NCBI RefSeq assembly: GCF_023243075.1
Contig: NZ_JALKFZ020000161.1
Span: 1-60,313 of the forward strand
DNA from: Frankia sp. AiPa1
Lineage (GTDB): Bacteria > Actinomycetota > Actinomycetes > Frankiales > Frankiaceae
Reading direction: 5' to 3'
DNA length: 60,313 bases
Below, piece after piece: positions 57,527-60,313 of the stretch. Position 1 is the first letter of the stretch. Each line of letters starts with the position of its first letter. The translations under genes and the position numbers were made by a program. The notes below the pieces were generated by a model that saw only the letters and a list, made by a program, of their open reading frames with translations, had not been told where the DNA came from and did not search any database.

Positions 57527-58279
57527 ATGGATCCGCGGATGGAGAAACACCTTGCTGCGACCCGCCGGAAGGCGGTCGATCTGGGCCTTGGCCCGGTGCT
57601 CAAGGCGGTGCGGGACAACGTCGTGCCGACTGCGCGGCGTAACCGCAGCGACGACCGGCACCTGGCGCTGCTGATGTCGTTCCTGCTCACCGAGACGTCA
57701 AACTGTATTGATGTGGGTGCGCACCGTGGCGATGTGCTTCGGTCCATCCTGCGCCACGCTCCGTATGGAAGTCACGTCGCCTACGAGCCGCTTCCGCACA
57801 TGGCTGCCGCGCTGCGGACCGATTTTCCCACGGTGGACGTGCGCCAGGCCGCGCTGTCCGACACGCCGGGTGTGCTGCCGTTCACCTACGTGCGCAGCCG
57901 CCCGGCCTACAGCGGCCTGCGGGATCGGGTGCCGGACACCGAGGACGTCGAGCAGATCGAGGTCACCGTCGAAGTGCTCGACGAGGTGCTGCCCGAGGAC
58001 TACCGGCCGGCCCTGATCAAGGTGGACGTCGAGGGCGCCGAGTACGGGGTGTTCCGCGGAGCCCGACGGCTGATCTCGTCCAGTCGCCCGCACCTGGTCT
58101 TCGAGTTCGGTGCCGGCGCCCGTGACTACGGCACGTCGGCGGACGAGATGTACACGCTCGTCGACAGCGATCTTGGTCTGCGGATCTTCGACCTGGATGG
58201 TGACGGTCCGTACACCCTGCCCATGTTTCGCGACGCCTTCGAGACCGGCCGGCACTTCAACTTCGTCGCGCATCCCTGA
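57527..58279 (+). CDS. FkbM-family methyltransferase
   Basis: A 250-residue SAM methyltransferase of the FkbM type: CIDVGAHRGDVLRSILRHAP is the SAM-binding loop, then VAYEPLPHMAAALRTDFP and the family signature ALIKVDVEGAEYGVFRGARRLI. Such enzymes O-methylate sugars, polyketides or amino acids. ATG 57527 has AAGGGG 8 nt upstream. The neighbouring glycosyltransferase suggests a glycan or lipid substrate. Confidence 0.88.
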   Translation: MDPRMEKHLAATRRKAVDLGLGPVLKAVRDNVVPTARRNRSDDRHLALLMSFLLTETSNCIDVGAHRGDVLRSILRHAPYGSHVAYEPLPHMAAALRTDFPTVDVRQAALSDTPGVLPFTYVRSRPAYSGLRDRVPDTEDVEQIEVTVEVLDEVLPEDYRPALIKVDVEGAEYGVFRGARRLISSSRPHLVFEFGAGARDYGTSADEMYTLVDSDLGLRIFDLDGDGPYTLPMFRDAFETGRHFNFVAHP

Positions 58280-59111
58280 TCGGCTCAACGACTTCGGTTC
58301 GTCACCGCCGCCCCATCGGTGAATATGGGAAAAATCATATACCGCTGCGGAGTGGTGTTGATGGACTCGGCCATGGTGCGGGTGGGTGGTAGCGGCGCGC
58401 CTGGCCACGCCTGACTCGCCGCTGGGCCGTCGCTGTGACCGGAAACGGTCGTCTGGTGCTGGTCAGGATGCCTGAGTGCGGTTCGCTCCGCGCCCGCGCC
58501 GCGTTGCGCCGCGAGCGACCGCCGGCCGGGATCGCCACTGTGGGCGGTGGGGTGCGGCTCGGGACTGCACCGGATGGCGATGCCGGCCTGGCATCGCCAG
58601 GTTGATGCGCGGGTAGTTCTTACCCGCTCGCCGCGAAATATCTACGGTGCGTATCTACATCGGCGCCCAAAGTGCCGATCTTGACGCGGGTCGCGTGTAC
58701 GCGCGGCGCGGTGTGAGCGTGGTCTGTCGGGCCGGCGATGGCCGATACCGGTCAGGGAAAAGGGGGAGTGACGGACTCGGCCGCAACACCGATACTTTGA
58801 CGCTCCAGCATCTTGTCGTGGGTCGGATCTGTCGTACCCGGGAGGCCGCGGAGTCGATGCGGCGAACCTGTGTACGGGAGGTGCCGGAAACGGCGGAGAT
58901 GCCGGAAACCGCGCGACGGTCGGGAGGCTGCGGGTGGAGGTGGAATCGCATGATCGGCGGCGCACTCCGGAATCCGTCAAGCTGTGTGATTTGCTCCGCC
59001 ATCCAACGCGACGGATCCCGCCTCATCGACTCTGGCGTGGGCACTCCGTGCCCGCAGGGGTTACGAGAGGCAGCGGTCACGAGAGACAATGGTCACGAGA
59101 GAGGGGCGTCC
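58280..59111. other. 830-bp region without a gene
   Basis: The glycosyltransferase frame is open upstream to 58647, but the peptide is low-quality and lacks a ribosome binding site. Near 59060-59110 there are three direct copies of a GGTCACGAGAGA-like unit just before the glycosyltransferase start. Nothing else is seen. Confidence 0.5.
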
Positions 59112-60182
59112 GTGCGAACGCTCGAACCCACCAGCCTCGACCTCGACGCGATCGAGGCGGACAAGCTTGCCAAGGGCATCACCCTGAGCCTGCTGATCCC
59201 TGCCCGTGGCCCTGAGGCAGCCCGAACGCTTGGCGATATCATCGCGCAGAGCCGGCAACGGTGGATGCAGGAGCGCCGTGTGCTCGATGAGATCGGCGTG
59301 GTCGTCGATCCCTCGTCCGACGGGGACGAGCATGGCCTGGTGCGCATCGCGACCGATGCCGGCGCGAGCTGGGTCGTCCGCGGCCACTCGGTGCTACAGC
59401 GCCACGCTGGGCGGGAGGCGACGGCCACCGGCGGCAAGGCCGGGGCGATGCGTAGTCTCGCCTATCTTGCGTTTGGCAATCGACTCATCTTCCATGACGC
59501 AGATCTGGAAAGCTACGACCCCTTTACCGTCGGTGTACTGGCGGCGGCCGCGACCGCAGGCAACGCGCCTCTGTTCGTGAATGGCAGCTCGCGAAGGGTG
59601 ACTGGTGACGGTCAGCCTGGTGGGCGTACGACCGAGATGCTGCGTTCGTTGCTCTCGAAGCAACTTGCGCGGTATGTACCGTCGATCACGCGCACCCTGC
59701 AGCCCCTGATCGGAGAGTTCGTGATCGACGCGGACGTCTTCGCCTCGCTGGCCTTCTCACGGGGTTACGGCGTTGAAACATCACTGAAGGTTCTTGCTCT
59801 TGACCTGTTGGACTACTCCGACAGCCTGCAGATCGAACTGCCGATCAAGTATCAGGTCGGGCAGCACTATCACGCGCTGGTTAAGCAGTTCCATGAGATC
59901 AGTTTCACAATTGATGTCCTGGAGGCGTACTTCCAGCGCCGTAGGGTCGACCCACACGTGGCAATCTGGCAGATCGCCGACAACTACGATCTGCTCTTCC
60001 CCGGACGCACCTACGCTCTGCACCGACCGGCGGGATACGACGACTCGGACTTCGTCCCGCGGCTCGGTTTCTACCAGCCGCTCGCGAGCTCTCCCGCCTA
60101 TCAGGCCCGCTTGCCCGAGATCAAGAGCTCTCGCCGGCTGGCGCTGGACACCCTCGGCCGGCAGATGCGGACCTCCGCCTGA
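59112..60182 (+). CDS. GpgS-like glycosyltransferase (GT2/GT81)
   Basis: A 356-residue GT-A fold enzyme resembling glucosyl-3-phosphoglycerate synthase. The nucleotide-binding region is ITLSLLIPARGPEAARTLGDII and IGVVVDPSSDGD; the metal-binding D-x-D is IFHDADLESYDP; then GGKAGAMRSL and the acceptor region LQPLIGEFVIDADVFASLAFSRGYGVETSLKVLALDLL. GpgS starts methylglucose lipopolysaccharide synthesis in mycobacteria; here the sugar donor and acceptor are inferred only. GTG 59112 follows GAGGGG. Confidence 0.78.
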   Translation: MRTLEPTSLDLDAIEADKLAKGITLSLLIPARGPEAARTLGDIIAQSRQRWMQERRVLDEIGVVVDPSSDGDEHGLVRIATDAGASWVVRGHSVLQRHAGREATATGGKAGAMRSLAYLAFGNRLIFHDADLESYDPFTVGVLAAAATAGNAPLFVNGSSRRVTGDGQPGGRTTEMLRSLLSKQLARYVPSITRTLQPLIGEFVIDADVFASLAFSRGYGVETSLKVLALDLLDYSDSLQIELPIKYQVGQHYHALVKQFHEISFTIDVLEAYFQRRRVDPHVAIWQIADNYDLLFPGRTYALHRPAGYDDSDFVPRLGFYQPLASSPAYQARLPEIKSSRRLALDTLGRQMRTSA

Positions 60183-60238
60183 CCTGGGCGGGTATCCGGG
60201 CCTGCGGGGTTTTCGGTCGATCCCGTGTGACCGAGTGG

Positions 60239-60313
<75 letters not shown>

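Noticed and set aside
58647..59111. 155-residue extension of the GpgS-like glycosyltransferase
   Set aside because: There is no ribosome binding site and the sequence is low-quality; GTG 59112 has GAGGGG at good spacing.

Overview
This window is very G+C-rich DNA with frequent GTG starts, few strong -35/-10 signals and many actinobacterial families: a DUF574 methyltransferase, a c-di-AMP riboswitch upstream of an Rpf-like muralidase, a mycobacterial-type MhuD, a GpgS-like glycosyltransferase and a two-domain geosmin synthase. The best guess is a filamentous actinomycete of the Frankia type. No intact mobile element is visible. The right end is a 74-base G homopolymer, which suggests that the window is a whole contig ending in a sequencing artefact.

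Left part (0.9-10.9 kb): rlmB, a short secreted Rpf-like muralidase behind a c-di-AMP riboswitch, an unusual HTH-peptide deformylase fusion, a lipase-like lipoprotein that lacks its nucleophile serine, and an ABC exporter half-transporter. Between 11 and 19.4 kb, all on the minus strand, are a membrane Ser/Thr kinase, a geosmin synthase, a family 2B (cyclic-nucleotide-binding) encapsulin shell protein directly upstream of that synthase, and an isopentenyl-diphosphate isomerase. The encapsulin and synthase are only 103 bp apart, with a perfect 14-bp hairpin between them. This looks like a terpene-synthesising nanocompartment and is the most interesting system here.

Middle (19.7-37.9 kb): a hemerythrin-like protein, a beta-lactamase-fold hydrolase, a DUF1059 protein, a lipoprotein, an ABC-2 transporter followed by a two-component system, a DUF2278/lamin-tail protein, a minus-strand run of esterase, WD40 protein, DUF574 methyltransferase and GH3, then an MhuD-like haem-degrading enzyme, and a SnoaL-like protein divergent from an MmyB-type regulator with a palindromic candidate operator.

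A decayed zone (38-42.2 kb) surrounds tRNA-Thr(UGU). It holds relics of an HhH-GPD glycosylase, probably a transposase, a histidine phosphatase, a methyltransferase and a TetR regulator, with frameshifts, an in-frame stop and a frame-breaking 17-bp duplication. Two intact genes remain among them.

Right part (42.5-60.2 kb): an AMIN-like lipoprotein, a repeat-rich exported protein, and an operon of MoxR ATPase, DUF58 protein, a small ORF and a transglutaminase-like membrane protein. moxR is preceded by a 15-codon leader with a perfect Shine-Dalgarno that overlaps the moxR start, and the transglutaminase domain lacks all three catalytic residues. Then come a PIG-L deacetylase, an intergenic 17-bp degenerate repeat array, a tandem glycine riboswitch controlling gcvP, an FkbM methyltransferase and the GpgS-like glycosyltransferase.
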